Positions 42,907 through 52,830 of a stretch of DNA of 64,000 nucleotides are shown here, one piece after another. Location of the stretch: positions 4,340,001-4,404,000 of the forward strand of contig NZ_JBFMVT010000002.1 in NCBI RefSeq assembly GCF_040786275.1, in the 5' to 3' direction. The position numbers and the translations under genes are program-made. The stretch comes from Buttiauxella gaviniae (GTDB lineage: Bacteria; Pseudomonadota; Gammaproteobacteria; Enterobacterales; Enterobacteriaceae). Within the stretch, counting starts at the first letter, position 1. Every line of letters starts with the position of its first letter. The notes below the pieces were generated by a model, which worked only from the letters and a program-made list of their open reading frames with translations, made no database searches and was not told the origin of the DNA.

Positions 42907-45545
42907 TGTGTTTCCTCACAAGTTTTATCGCGCGACTGACATTGCACACCCGGTAATTCGGTATGTTGCTCAAGCCAGGTTTGCAAATTATCCCCAAAAC
43001 GCAGGCTGCGCCAAAGCGTAAAGAGGTTTTCCTGATGGCTGTAATTCAGCCGCACCGCATTCCTTTTCCCTTCGACCTGGCTTGTGCCCTGCACATTCGC
43101 CCGCAACGTTAACATGCCAAGATTATCTAAATTGATAGCGGTCCAGGAATGAGAAATTTCCATATACCTTAACCAGTTAACCGCCACGCCAGCCGCAATA
43201 TTGTTCTTAACGATGGCATCGGCCATGTCTTTATCAAGTCGTAACGTCAGCGGCCCTGGGTTGGTGAGCCAGCCATCTTTAACAATCCATTGCGGGTGGT
43301 TAAGCCACAGAGGTAAAGCCCCGTTCACCCGCCCGGACAGGGTGAACTGCTTAGGATTGACCGCCGTAATCAATTCGCTCGCAGAGATATTTTCTAAGCG
43401 TAGCAAGGCTGCATCGCGTTGTGGCATGCGCAACTGTTGCATGCGCAGTTTGCCGCCGAGAATATCCACGTTGACGTTGCTTAGCATCAGCGGCTGCGAT
43501 TCGCTCCACGGGTACCAGCCTTCTAAATCGGCAGTAATATTGCTTGAGGTGAACTGGTTTTTAACTTCCGCAATGCGCAACGTCACCGGGCCATCGGTGC
43601 CCAGGCGCCAGGTGCTATGGCTGAAACGGAACGGCAACACAAAATCTACGCCGTTAATTTGGTTATCCGGCAACCAGACGCTGCCGTTTTTTACGACGCC
43701 ATGCCCACCGGCTTCAAATCCCTGCCCCACGGCGGCGGAAAAGGCGACTTGTGAATAGAGCGAGCCGCCTTTGAGATCCATTTTCCAGTCGGCTGGTATT
43801 AGCGGCTGGAATACTGTGAGCCCCTGTTGCGGCCACCAGGCGTTGCCGCGCAGACGAACGCCGTCCCAGCGGCCATTCACACGCACAGGGCCAATCTCCC
43901 CCGCGTGCAGCTCTCCTTTATACTGGAAGGATGACGGGTCTTCCCCCGTCACGTTGAACGTGAGCGTTGAAGGCGGAAGCGTGCTGCCCCCGCTAAAGGT
44001 GGTTTCCCCGGCGTTAAGGGCAAAGGCCCCCTCGAATGATGGCGCGATTTCCGAGCGCTGCCAGTGGAGCGGATGAGTCAAGTCGAGACGCGGGGTGGCG
44101 ACTAACATCGAACCATATTCGAGTTTGTCAAAACCCGTAGAGAGTGAAGTGAGTTCAACCACGCTATCGCGCCACTCCCCACGCCCACGCGCATCCCACT
44201 TCGCCTGCATTGGTGTGAATGCCCCGTTACCCCAATACTTCCAGCGCCACAGGCCAGAATCCGGTAGAAAGTCATCCGCTTTGCCGTCGAGATGAAGGAC
44301 AAAATTACCCATTTCATTTTCATGAGCGCGAACAATCGCCTGTAAACGCCCATCGACCCCACGCTGCGTCACGCTCACACCCGCCAGCGGCCAACGAATT
44401 TCATCGACATCCAGCGCGTCAATCACCCGCCCGCGCGAACGCAAAAGCGCTCCAGGGCGGAACAGTAACTGCGGGTCGGCAATGGCCCCGCTGATTTCGC
44501 CGGGCAGCACCGCATAAAACACCATGCCATCCTGTTTGGCTTCACCGGTTAATTGCACCGGCAAAGCGCTGTTGGTCATGCTGAGTTTACCGGGGCCGAT
44601 ATTGAGTACCGCATTGGCTTTCCCGGCACTTCCCTGCGTGACGACGTTCATCCGCCCGCTGATCAAGGCGTTTTCGAGCCCCTGTTTCCAGCCATCAACC
44701 CGCAGCGCTATGCCGCCACGCAGCGGGAAACCCGCATACGGCCAGAACCATTGCCCGCCGTTAACTTCAAAAATGGTATCGCTAATTGTCCAGGGCAGCG
44801 TGACCAGCGCTTCTGCCGCATTGGGTTTAGCCATGCGCAGCACGCCCTGCTCTGCATTCCAGTTCACCGCCACATCGACCAGCTCTGGCTCTTGTGGGAT
44901 CCGCAGTTTAGTCGCGAGATGGCCCTCTTCTGGCAAACCATCAGCAAACGGCGGCAAGGTAATCGTCCCCGCCAGCTCCAGAGGATCCATACCTGCCAGA
45001 GCCTGAACTTTCAGTTTTTCCAGCGTTAGAATCTGGCCGTTGAGTTTCGCCTCAACGCTTAAAGAAGGGCCTTCATAATGCAGCGACTGTTGCTGCGGCG
45101 TGAGAGAAAGACGTAATTCCCCGGTGAATTGTTGAAACGGGGTTATATTGACCTTATCTATAGTAAGTAAGCTTTCAGGAAGTAATGATTGCCACTCAGC
45201 AAGTGAGCGCGGCGCGGCAGGCCCGGACTGGTCGAGGGGGATTTTACTGAGGCAGTCGACGTTAAGATTCAGCTCGTCAATATGTACACGCCAGCGCTGC
45301 GGGTGGCTAAGGGTCGCGTCTTTTAGGGTCGCGAGTTCGCAATCCCCTGCCAGATAGCGCAGGTCCGGCACCACGACTGCCCCTCGAGTAAATCGCGGGC
45401 TGGCTTCCATGGCGATGCGCGTCCCTTGCGGCAGCCAGATCCCTGCAAGCGTAGGCAGCCAATGGGCTATAGTCATCAAGAGCGTTAATGGCAGCAGAAT
45501 GAGTATCAGCCCCAGCGCAATAATGGCTTTATATTTACCCTTCAT
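42903..45545 (-). CDS. ydbH: YdbH, AsmA-like intermembrane lipid transporter
   Basis: An 880-residue protein of the AsmA-like/TamB-like group (E. coli YdbH is 879). One N-terminal membrane helix (about 6-27: ALGLILILLPLTLLMTIA) anchors it in the inner membrane; the remainder is a long periplasmic beta-rich groove of repeated short strands that carries phospholipids toward the outer membrane, redundant with TamB and YhdP in E. coli. First gene of ydbH-ynbE-ydbL, divergent from ldhA as in E. coli. Confidence 0.94.
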   Translation of the reverse strand: MKGKYKAIIALGLILILLPLTLLMTIAHWLPTLAGIWLPQGTRIAMEASPRFTRGAVVVPDLRYLAGDCELATLKDATLSHPQRWRVHIDELNLNVDCLSKIPLDQSGPAAPRSLAEWQSLLPESLLTIDKVNITPFQQFTGELRLSLTPQQQSLHYEGPSLSVEAKLNGQILTLEKLKVQALAGMDPLELAGTITLPPFADGLPEEGHLATKLRIPQEPELVDVAVNWNAEQGVLRMAKPNAAEALVTLPWTISDTIFEVNGGQWFWPYAGFPLRGGIALRVDGWKQGLENALISGRMNVVTQGSAGKANAVLNIGPGKLSMTNSALPVQLTGEAKQDGMVFYAVLPGEISGAIADPQLLFRPGALLRSRGRVIDALDVDEIRWPLAGVSVTQRGVDGRLQAIVRAHENEMGNFVLHLDGKADDFLPDSGLWRWKYWGNGAFTPMQAKWDARGRGEWRDSVVELTSLSTGFDKLEYGSMLVATPRLDLTHPLHWQRSEIAPSFEGAFALNAGETTFSGGSTLPPSTLTFNVTGEDPSSFQYKGELHAGEIGPVRVNGRWDGVRLRGNAWWPQQGLTVFQPLIPADWKMDLKGGSLYSQVAFSAAVGQGFEAGGHGVVKNGSVWLPDNQINGVDFVLPFRFSHSTWRLGTDGPVTLRIAEVKNQFTSSNITADLEGWYPWSESQPLMLSNVNVDILGGKLRMQQLRMPQRDAALLRLENISASELITAVNPKQFTLSGRVNGALPLWLNHPQWIVKDGWLTNPGPLTLRLDKDMADAIVKNNIAAGVAVNWLRYMEISHSWTAINLDNLGMLTLRANVQGTSQVEGKRNAVRLNYSHQENLFTLWRSLRFGDNLQTWLEQHTELPGVQCQSRDKTCEETQ

Positions 45546-45757
45546 GGGCGGTTAATATCCTGATTCAGCGACAGTTTAAGCCGGTGTATGCGATGATTCT
45601 TGCATGATTTGAACCGGGCGTGAAGGCGAAGCCTGGTATAAGCGTAGCTAACCCTGGGCGAGCGGCAGAATTTCATGCTTAAAAATAATTTTTAATCTTT
45701 GTAAGAAAATTTTAAGCATGGTAATTTTAATCTAATATCATTCTGGAGATAAGTCTC

Positions 45758-46747
45758 ATGAAACTGGCAGTGTATAGCACAAAACAGTACGACAAAAAGT
45801 ATCTGGAGCAGGTTAACAATGAATATGGCTTTGATCTTGAATTTTATGACTTCTTGTTGACTGAAAAAACCGCCAAAACCGCTAACGGCTGTGAAGGCGT
45901 GTGTATCTTCGTTAATGACGACGGCAGCCGCCCGGTTTTAGAAGAGCTTAAAAAACAGGGCGTGAAATTTATCGCCTTGCGCTGCGCAGGCTTTAACAAC
46001 GTCGATCTGGACGCCGCGAAAGAATTAGGGTTGCCTGTGGTGCGCGTTCCGGCCTACTCCCCGGAAGCGGTGGCAGAGCATGCGGTAGGGATGATGATGT
46101 GCCTGAACCGTCGTATTCACCGCGCTTATCAACGCACCCGCGATGCAAACTTCTCTCTTGAAGGATTGACCGGTTTTACCATGTTCGGCAAAACGGCGGG
46201 CGTGATTGGCACCGGTAAAATTGGTATCGCGGCGCTCAGAATTCTGAAAGGCTTCGGTATGCGTTTGCTGGCGTTCGATCCGTACCCAAGTGCCGCAGCA
46301 CTTGAGCTTGGCGTGGAATATGTCGATCTACCTACGCTGTTTGCGCAGTCGGATGTTATCTCCCTGCACTGCCCGCTTACGCCGGAAAACTACCATCTGC
46401 TCAACCGTTCCGCATTTGAACAAATGAAAGATGGCGTGATGATTATCAACACCAGCCGTGGGGGATTAATTGATTCACAGGCCGCCATTGATGCCCTGAA
46501 AAATCAAAAAATCGGTGCGTTAGGCATGGACGTGTATGAGAACGAACGCGACCTGTTCTTTGAAGATAAATCTAACGACGTGATTCAGGATGATGTATTC
46601 CGTCGCCTGTCAGCCTGCCATAACGTGCTGTTCACTGGCCACCAGGCGTTCCTGACGGCGGAAGCGTTGATCAGCATTTCTGAAACCACGCTTGAGAATT
46701 TGCGCCAGTTAGAAAACGGCGAGACTTGCGTGAATCAGGTGAGTTAG
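45758..46747 (+). CDS. ldhA: D-lactate dehydrogenase (fermentative)
   Basis: A 329-residue NADH-dependent enzyme that reduces pyruvate to D-lactate, same length as E. coli LdhA. The NAD fold motif GTGKIGIAALRIL and the catalytic residues are visible: Arg in INTSRGGLID (near 235), Glu in DVYENERDLFFED (near 264) and His in FTGHQAFLT (near 296). ATG preceded by GGAGATAAGTCTC. Divergent from ydbH across 212 AT-rich bases. Confidence 0.96.
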   Translation: MKLAVYSTKQYDKKYLEQVNNEYGFDLEFYDFLLTEKTAKTANGCEGVCIFVNDDGSRPVLEELKKQGVKFIALRCAGFNNVDLDAAKELGLPVVRVPAYSPEAVAEHAVGMMMCLNRRIHRAYQRTRDANFSLEGLTGFTMFGKTAGVIGTGKIGIAALRILKGFGMRLLAFDPYPSAAALELGVEYVDLPTLFAQSDVISLHCPLTPENYHLLNRSAFEQMKDGVMIINTSRGGLIDSQAAIDALKNQKIGALGMDVYENERDLFFEDKSNDVIQDDVFRRLSACHNVLFTGHQAFLTAEALISISETTLENLRQLENGETCVNQVS

Positions 46748-46763
46748 TTTTAGTTCGGACGAT

Positions 46764-46784
46764 CCCCTCTCTCCAGGAGAGGGG
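46764..46784 (+). terminator. Hairpin after ldhA
   Basis: Perfect eight-bp stem CCCCTCTC / GAGAGGGG with loop TCCAG, 16 bases after the stop. No T-run. Confidence 0.5.
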
Positions 46785-46795
46785 CTCATCCAGTA

Positions 46796-46825
46796 GTAGG
46801 TCGGATTAGCGTAGCGACATCCGAC
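46796..46825. repeat. REP-type palindrome
   Basis: GTAGGTCGGATTAGCG ... CGACATCCGAC, the REP-like unit found elsewhere in the window, between ldhA and hslJ. Confidence 0.65.
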
Positions 46826-46931
46826 ATATAAATTTCAACTCTGGTTTTAGGATTATCCCTACAAAATCAACGCTCAACTTTGGTATAGTGTCACCGACTC
46901 ATTGACGATATGAATAACTTAGGGAAAAGAG

Positions 46932-47357
46932 ATGAAAAAGTTCGCTTCACTGGCGCTGGCCGCCATGGTACTTGCAGGCTGTGCACAATCTGGCGATAAA
47001 TCCGCCGTCACCGTACAAGATCTGCAACATCACCGCTATGTTCTGCAAACCGTCGACGGCAAACCGCTCACCGGTATTCACCGGATGCCTGAACTGAGCT
47101 TTGGCGAAAACATGCATATTGCGGGCAGCATGTGTAACCGCTTTATGGGCCAGGCGACGCTGGAAGACGATACGTTGAAGGCAAAAGGTCTGGGAATGAC
47201 TATGATGATGTGTGCAGAACCTGAGCTTAACCAGCTCGACCATATGATCAACGATATGCTAACTGCGGGTGCAAAAGTTGCTTTAGCGCCGCAACAGTTA
47301 ACGTTGAAAACCAGCCAGCACACCTTAGTTTATAAACTGGCCGATCTGGTTAACTAA
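46932..47357 (+). CDS. hslJ: HslJ, META-domain lipoprotein
   Basis: A 141-residue outer-membrane lipoprotein with signal peptide and lipobox VLAG-C (Cys17), then a META/HslJ domain (RMPELSFGENMHIAGSMCNRFMG, LGMTMMMCAEPEL in pieces). E. coli HslJ is heat-inducible and is linked to novobiocin resistance. ATG follows AGGGAAAAG. Convergent with ydbJ, with five bases between the stops. Confidence 0.92.
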   Translation: MKKFASLALAAMVLAGCAQSGDKSAVTVQDLQHHRYVLQTVDGKPLTGIHRMPELSFGENMHIAGSMCNRFMGQATLEDDTLKAKGLGMTMMMCAEPELNQLDHMINDMLTAGAKVALAPQQLTLKTSQHTLVYKLADLVN

Positions 47358-47362
47358 TTCGA

Positions 47363-47647
47363 CTAGTACGCTCCACACGTTCCGGCGGCAAGCGCGTTTT
47401 CACTACAGCGTTTGCCGTTCGGCATCGCGCACATGCCGATTGCCGATCCATCCAGTTGACGCGCCACACTCAGCGTTCCGCCCACCATCGCACAACTTGC
47501 CTGCCCCTGATTAGACATTGCCGCACGCATACCCGGCGGTACGTGAGCCGCAGTGGCTTGTTGAGGTGGTTCATTACTACTGCATGCCGATAGCAGTGTT
47601 GTTGATAACAACAGCGCGGCACAACCCGCTAAAAACGCAGTGCGCAT
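47363..47647 (-). CDS. ydbJ: YdbJ-like DUF333 lipoprotein
   Basis: A 94-residue lipoprotein with lipobox LLSA-C (Cys22), a polar linker, and a DUF333 domain with conserved cysteines (GQASCAMVGGTL, GMCAMPNGKRCSENAL). Function unknown. The position between hslJ and the pyruvate:flavodoxin oxidoreductase gene is the same as in E. coli. Confidence 0.9.
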   Translation of the reverse strand: MRTAFLAGCAALLLSTTLLSACSSNEPPQQATAAHVPPGMRAAMSNQGQASCAMVGGTLSVARQLDGSAIGMCAMPNGKRCSENALAAGTCGAY

Positions 47648-47938
47648 TACTCTTCTCCCCCTGAACGTTGCAAAACCTAAGAATCATAAGCGCAGGCGTC
47701 GTGTTACGTCGAGGCCGTAACGTCATAAAAAGTGTGTGATTTTGCAAGGCAGATCACTTTCTTGCACAAAATATCGCCAATCGCTTTTTTCACGACCTCA
47801 ATCAAAGCTCAACGCAGGACACAAAAGCGAAAATCACCTTTTGCGGGGTTTGCTAGAATTAAAGAATTATTCTTCGGCTCGCCGTGGTAATGCGGGCCTT
47901 TTAATTATCATTTTATTGCGCAATGTAAGGGTGTCTTC

Positions 47939-50900
47939 ATGATCACAATCGACGGCAATGGTGCAGTCGCGTCTGTGGCGTTTCGCGCCAGCGAAGTTAT
48001 TGCCATCTACCCGATAACGCCCAGTTCAACCATGGCGGAACTCGCAGATGCCTGGTCCGGGGACAATCGCAAAAACGTCTGGGGCGACACGCCTCGCGTT
48101 GTAGAAATGCAGTCTGAAGCGGGCGCTATTGGCGCGGTTCACGGTGCGCTGCAAACCGGTGCCCTTTCCACGTCCTTTACTTCATCGCAGGGTTTGCTAC
48201 TGATGATCCCGACGCTCTACAAACTTGCCGGGCAGTTAACTCCCTTCGTGTTACACGTTGCAGCACGTACGGTCGCAACGCACGCGCTTTCCATTTTTGG
48301 CGATCATTCGGATGTCATGGCGATTCGCCAGACTGGCTGCGCCATGTTGTGTGCCAGCAGCGTTCAGGAAGCCCAGGACTTCGCGCTGATTTCTCACATC
48401 GCTACCCTTAAAAGCCGCGTGCCGTTTATTCATTTCTTCGATGGTTTCCGCACCTCCCATGAAATCAATAAAATTGCGCCGCTGGCAGACAGCACCATTC
48501 TCGACCTCCTGCCGCAAAAAGAAATTGACGAACACCGCGCCCGGGCGCTGAATCCGGAACATCCGGTGATTCGCGGCACCTCGGCAAACCCGGATACTTA
48601 CTTCCAGTCCCGCGAAGCGACAAACCCGTGGTACAACGCGGTTTACGAACACGTCGAGCAGGCGATGGACAACTTCGCCGCCGCCACAGGCCGCCAGTAT
48701 CGCCCGTTTGAATACTACGGCCATCCACAGGCCGAGCGCGTAATTATCCTGATGGGTTCCGCTATCGGTACCTGTGAAGAAGTGGTCGATGAATTACTGA
48801 CCCATGGCGAAAAAGTGGGCGTGCTGAAAGTTCGCCTGTTCCGCCCTTTCTCCGCCGACCATTTATTAGCCGTCCTGCCGGAATCCGCACGCCAGATTGC
48901 CGTACTCGACCGCACCAAAGAGCCAGGCGCGCTGGCAGAACCGCTCTACCTTGACGTGATGACGTCGCTTGCCGAAGCCTTTAACCGTGGCGAGCGCGAA
49001 ACGCTGCCGCGCGTCATCGGCGGGCGTTACGGTTTGTCTTCCAAAGAGTTTGGCCCAGATTGCGTGCTGGCGGTCTTTAACGAACTGAATCAAGCCAAAC
49101 CGCGCCCGCGCTTCACGGTAGGTATTTACGACGACGTAACCAATTTGTCTCTGCCGTTACCGGAAAACACCCTGCCGAATCGCGCCAAACTCGAAGCGCT
49201 GTTCTACGGTTTGGGCAGTGACGGCAGCGTTTCAGCGACCAAAAACAACATTAAAATCATCGGTAATTCCACGCCGTTCTTCACCCAGGGTTATTTCGTT
49301 TATGACTCCAAAAAAGCAGGCGGCCTGACGGTTTCCCACCTGCGCGTCAGCGAACAACCGATTAACTCAACCTATCTTATCGACCGCGCCGATTTTGTTG
49401 GCTGCCACCAGTTGCAGTTTATCGACAAATATCAGATGGCCGAGCGCCTGAAACTCGGCGGCATCTTCCTGCTTAACACGCCGTATGGCGCGGATGAAGT
49501 GTGGCATCGCCTGCCGCAAGAAGTACAGGCTCTGCTGAACCAGAAAAAAGCACGTTTTTATGTGGTCAACGCGGCGAAAATTGCCCGTGAATGCCAGCTT
49601 GGGGCGCGTATCAACACCGTTATGCAGATGGCGTTCTTCCACCTGACCAACATTCTTCCGGGCGACAGCGCGCTGGCACAATTGCAGGGCGCGATTGCTA
49701 AAAGCTACAGCAGCAAAGGCCAGGAACTGGTGGAACGCAACTGGCAGGCACTGGCGCTTTCCCGCGAACTGTTAGCAGAAGTCACGCTGCAACCGGTCAA
49801 TGAAACCAGCCCGATGCGCCCGCCGGTCGTTTCCGATGCGGCACCAGATTTCGTCAAAACCGTTACCGCCGCCATGCTCGCCGGGCTTGGCGATGCGCTG
49901 CCTGTTTCCGCCCTGCCGCCAGACGGCACCTGGCCGATGGGCACCACACAGTGGGAAAAACGCAATATCGCCGAAGAAATTCCTATCTGGAAACCGGACA
50001 TCTGTACCCAGTGTAACCACTGTGTGGCCGCCTGCCCGCATTCAGCGATTCGCGCCAAAGTCGTGCAGCCAGAAGCGATGGAAAACGCCCCTGCAGCCCT
50101 GCAATCTCTGGATGTAAAATCCCGCGATATGCGTGGGCAGAAATACGTCTTGCAGGTCGCGCCGGAAGATTGCACCGGCTGTAATCTGTGCGTAGAAGTT
50201 TGCCCGGCGAAAGATCGCCAGAATCCGGAAATCAAGGCCATCAATATGATGTCGCGCCTTGAGCACGTTGAAGAAGAGAAAGAGAACTACGATTTCTTCC
50301 TCAGCATGCCGGAGATGGATCGCACCAGCCTCGAGCGCATCGATATTCGTACTTCGCAACTGCTGACGCCGCTGTTTGAATACTCCGGCGCCTGCTCCGG
50401 CTGCGGTGAAACGCCGTATATCAAGCTGCTGACTCAACTGTATGGCGACCGCATGCTGATCGCCAACGCCACCGGGTGTTCATCTATTTACGGTGGTAAC
50501 CTGCCTTCAACGCCGTATACCACCGATGCCAACGGTCGCGGTCCGGCATGGGCGAACTCACTGTTTGAGGATAACGCTGAATTTGGCCTCGGCTTCCGTC
50601 TGACGGTCGATCAGCACCGCGCCCGCGTGATGCGCCTGGTCGGTAAATTTGCCGATAAACTGCCAGCGGAACTTAATGAGCAACTGCACGCAGAAGCGAC
50701 GCCGGAAGTGCGCCGCGAACAGGTTGCGGCCTTGCGCCAGCATCTGGCCAATATCGACGATCCCGACGCGCGTCAGTTAATAACCGACGCTGATGCGATG
50801 GTGGATAAATCTATCTGGCTGATTGGCGGCGACGGTTGGGCGTATGACATTGGTTTTGGCGGCCTGGATCACGTATTAAGCCTGACCGAGAACGTCAATA

Positions 50901-51469
50901 TTCTGGTGCTGGATACGCAGTGTTATTCCAACACCGGCGGCCAGGCATCGAAAGCCACACCGCTCGGGGCAGTGACCAAGTTTGGCGAGCACGGCAAGCG
51001 TAAAGCGCGTAAAGATCTCGGTGTCAGCATGATGATGTACGGGCATGTTTATGTGGCGCAGATTTCACTCGGCGCGCAGCTCAACCAGACGGTGAAAGCG
51101 ATTCAGGAAGCGGAGGCCTACCCTGGCCCGTCATTGATTATCGCCTACAGCCCATGTGAAGAGCACGGCTATGACCTGGCGTTAAGCCACGATCAGATGC
51201 GTCAGCTTACCGCTACCGGTTTCTGGCCGCTGTATCGCTTCGATCCGCGTCGTGCCGATGAAGGTAAATTGCCGCTGGCGCTGGACTCACGTCCACCATC
51301 AGATGCGTTAGCCGATACGTTAATGAAAGAGCAGCGTTTCCGCCGCCTGAATGCGCAGCAGCCTGAAGTCGCGGAACAGTTGTGGAAAGATGCGGCTGCC
51401 GATTTGCAAAAACGTTACGACTTCCTGGCGCAGATGGCGGGTAAAGCGGAAAAGGCGGATAGCGAATAG
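47939..51469 (+). CDS. nifJ: Pyruvate:flavodoxin oxidoreductase
   Basis: A single-chain 1176-residue enzyme (E. coli YdbK/NifJ, 1174) that oxidises pyruvate to acetyl-CoA, reducing flavodoxin or ferredoxin. Domains in order: pyrimidine-binding TPP domain (IAIYPITPSSTMAE near 25), transketolase-like and gamma domains, two [4Fe-4S] clusters (CTQCNHCVAACP near 688 and CTGCNLCVEVCP near 744), and the pyrophosphate-binding TPP domain with GDGWAYDIGFGG near 962, with the further cluster cysteine in YSGACSGCGETPY. The 290 bases upstream hold GCACAAAATATCGCCAAT at 47764-47781, loosely like a SoxS site; E. coli ydbK is SoxS-induced. ATG preceded by TAAGGGTGTCTTC. Confidence 0.96.
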   Translation: MITIDGNGAVASVAFRASEVIAIYPITPSSTMAELADAWSGDNRKNVWGDTPRVVEMQSEAGAIGAVHGALQTGALSTSFTSSQGLLLMIPTLYKLAGQLTPFVLHVAARTVATHALSIFGDHSDVMAIRQTGCAMLCASSVQEAQDFALISHIATLKSRVPFIHFFDGFRTSHEINKIAPLADSTILDLLPQKEIDEHRARALNPEHPVIRGTSANPDTYFQSREATNPWYNAVYEHVEQAMDNFAAATGRQYRPFEYYGHPQAERVIILMGSAIGTCEEVVDELLTHGEKVGVLKVRLFRPFSADHLLAVLPESARQIAVLDRTKEPGALAEPLYLDVMTSLAEAFNRGERETLPRVIGGRYGLSSKEFGPDCVLAVFNELNQAKPRPRFTVGIYDDVTNLSLPLPENTLPNRAKLEALFYGLGSDGSVSATKNNIKIIGNSTPFFTQGYFVYDSKKAGGLTVSHLRVSEQPINSTYLIDRADFVGCHQLQFIDKYQMAERLKLGGIFLLNTPYGADEVWHRLPQEVQALLNQKKARFYVVNAAKIARECQLGARINTVMQMAFFHLTNILPGDSALAQLQGAIAKSYSSKGQELVERNWQALALSRELLAEVTLQPVNETSPMRPPVVSDAAPDFVKTVTAAMLAGLGDALPVSALPPDGTWPMGTTQWEKRNIAEEIPIWKPDICTQCNHCVAACPHSAIRAKVVQPEAMENAPAALQSLDVKSRDMRGQKYVLQVAPEDCTGCNLCVEVCPAKDRQNPEIKAINMMSRLEHVEEEKENYDFFLSMPEMDRTSLERIDIRTSQLLTPLFEYSGACSGCGETPYIKLLTQLYGDRMLIANATGCSSIYGGNLPSTPYTTDANGRGPAWANSLFEDNAEFGLGFRLTVDQHRARVMRLVGKFADKLPAELNEQLHAEATPEVRREQVAALRQHLANIDDPDARQLITDADAMVDKSIWLIGGDGWAYDIGFGGLDHVLSLTENVNILVLDTQCYSNTGGQASKATPLGAVTKFGEHGKRKARKDLGVSMMMYGHVYVAQISLGAQLNQTVKAIQEAEAYPGPSLIIAYSPCEEHGYDLALSHDQMRQLTATGFWPLYRFDPRRADEGKLPLALDSRPPSDALADTLMKEQRFRRLNAQQPEVAEQLWKDAAADLQKRYDFLAQMAGKAEKADSE

Positions 51470-51481
51470 ATTTGGGAAAAT

Positions 51482-51557
51482 GGTGGATGGCGCTTGCGCT
51501 TATCCACCCTACAAAACCGTGGATCGGGTAGGTCGGGTAAGCGCAGCGCCACCCGAC
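51482..51557. repeat. REP pair (BIME-like)
   Basis: Two palindromes in opposite orientation, 51482-51513 (GGTGGATGGCGC ... TTATCCACCC) and 51528-51557 (GTAGGTCGGGTAAGCG ... CCACCCGAC), fill the gap between the converging nifJ and yncE genes. Confidence 0.75.
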
Positions 51558-51571
51558 ATTTTCCTCGAAAC

Positions 51572-52633
51572 TTATTTGAAGCTAATACGCACGATATCAT
51601 CCGGGCGGGTAGGTTCTTTTTCACGGCTGCCAGGCTGTTTCACGCTCACGAATAATTGCTGGCCGTCGGGTGAAAGCGCGAGGCTGTTTGGTAGTGCTGG
51701 CGTGTCAATAGTCTCCAGCACTTTGTAGCTTTTCGCATCAATCACACTGACTTTCCCGGCCTGGCGGTGCGTGACATAGATTTCATTACGCGTCGGGTTA
51801 AACAGCACGGCAAGCCCCAGCGGCACATCCACCTTGTTAATCACTTTGCTGGTTTTGGTATCCACAACCAACAACTGCGGAGATTTAGAATCGGTGATAA
51901 ACGCGCGGTTATTTGCGGTATCAAGCGCAACATTCAGATAGAAATGCTCACCTTCGCTATCCAGTTTGGTGCGAGAGAGAACCTTGTTGGTTTTGCTGTC
52001 GATAACGATAAATTCGTTGTCAGCGTTGGTCATATAAATACGCGAAGATTTTTCGTCAATCGCCAGACCGGTCGCCATTTTTCCCAAATCTTTGATGGTA
52101 TCGCGCAGGGAAAGCGTCGCCCCATCAATCACCCACAACACGCTGGATTCACCCAAACCACCCATATACAGCGTATTGGTCGCTTCGTTTACCACTAACT
52201 GACGCGGAGCCAGCGGGCGCACTTTTTCGGTACGTTTTGTTTCATCCACCACCAGGGACTTAATCACATCCCCTGTTTTGCTGTTAATGGCCGTTACCGC
52301 GCTGCTGATAGTATTGCCGATAAACAACGTGCCCGTCGTTTTGTTAAACGCCACGCCGAACGGCTTCAGATTGTTATGAATCGCCTGAGTCACTTCGAGC
52401 GTTGCCGGGTCAAGGCGATAAACTACCCCGCCTTTATCCATTTTGCGGCTTTGTGATGTCGCAACATACAAAGCGGATTGATCCGCGCTGTAGGCCATCT
52501 CATACGCCCCTTTGCCCACCGGTTTTCTTTCCACGGTGAAAGAGGTGTCAGCAAACAGAGAACTGGAAAACAGCAGGCTGGTGAGCACCAGGGCAGGCAA
52601 AGCGCGTAAGCGGGTTTGTGGTAAAGCAGACAT
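51572..52633 (-). CDS. yncE: YncE, periplasmic beta-propeller protein
   Basis: A 353-residue secreted seven-bladed propeller, same length as E. coli YncE, which binds DNA in vitro and is iron regulated; its role is not settled. Signal peptide at 1-29 (LPALVLTSLLFSSSLFA), then repeated blade motifs such as VTAINSKTGDVIKSL and VSVIDAKSYKVLETI. The ATG at 52633 has AAGGA seven bases upstream; a TTG five codons earlier would overlap that site. Two Fur-like boxes lie 70-120 bases upstream. Confidence 0.94.
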   Translation of the reverse strand: MSALPQTRLRALPALVLTSLLFSSSLFADTSFTVERKPVGKGAYEMAYSADQSALYVATSQSRKMDKGGVVYRLDPATLEVTQAIHNNLKPFGVAFNKTTGTLFIGNTISSAVTAINSKTGDVIKSLVVDETKRTEKVRPLAPRQLVVNEATNTLYMGGLGESSVLWVIDGATLSLRDTIKDLGKMATGLAIDEKSSRIYMTNADNEFIVIDSKTNKVLSRTKLDSEGEHFYLNVALDTANNRAFITDSKSPQLLVVDTKTSKVINKVDVPLGLAVLFNPTRNEIYVTHRQAGKVSVIDAKSYKVLETIDTPALPNSLALSPDGQQLFVSVKQPGSREKEPTRPDDIVRISFK

Positions 52634-52704
52634 AAATATCCTTATCAACAGCAGGTGAATATCTTTATCTAACAGCGCGTTAGCTAAAGAACAGAATTGT
52701 TGTT

Positions 52705-52723
52705 GATATTAATTATCATTTTC
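52705..52723 (-). promoter_or_regulatory. Fur box upstream of yncE
   Basis: GATATTAATTATCATTTTC matches 15 of 19 positions of the consensus GATAATGATAATCATTATC, 72 bases before the yncE start. Confidence 0.78.
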
Positions 52724-52733
52724 GCAGATAAAA

Positions 52734-52752
52734 GTAAATGATTCTCATTTGA
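52734..52752 (-). promoter_or_regulatory. Second Fur-like box upstream of yncE
   Basis: GTAAATGATTCTCATTTGA matches 12 of 19 Fur consensus positions and has the symmetric core AAATGA-TTC-TCATTT. It is 29 bp from the first box, nearly three helical turns. Confidence 0.6.
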
Positions 52753-52830
52753 ATTGTGAGTTTACGAGAGGTCACAATGCGGGCATGAAAAGCCGGGGCT
52801 TACCTGATCTACACAGGTAAGCCCCATGGA

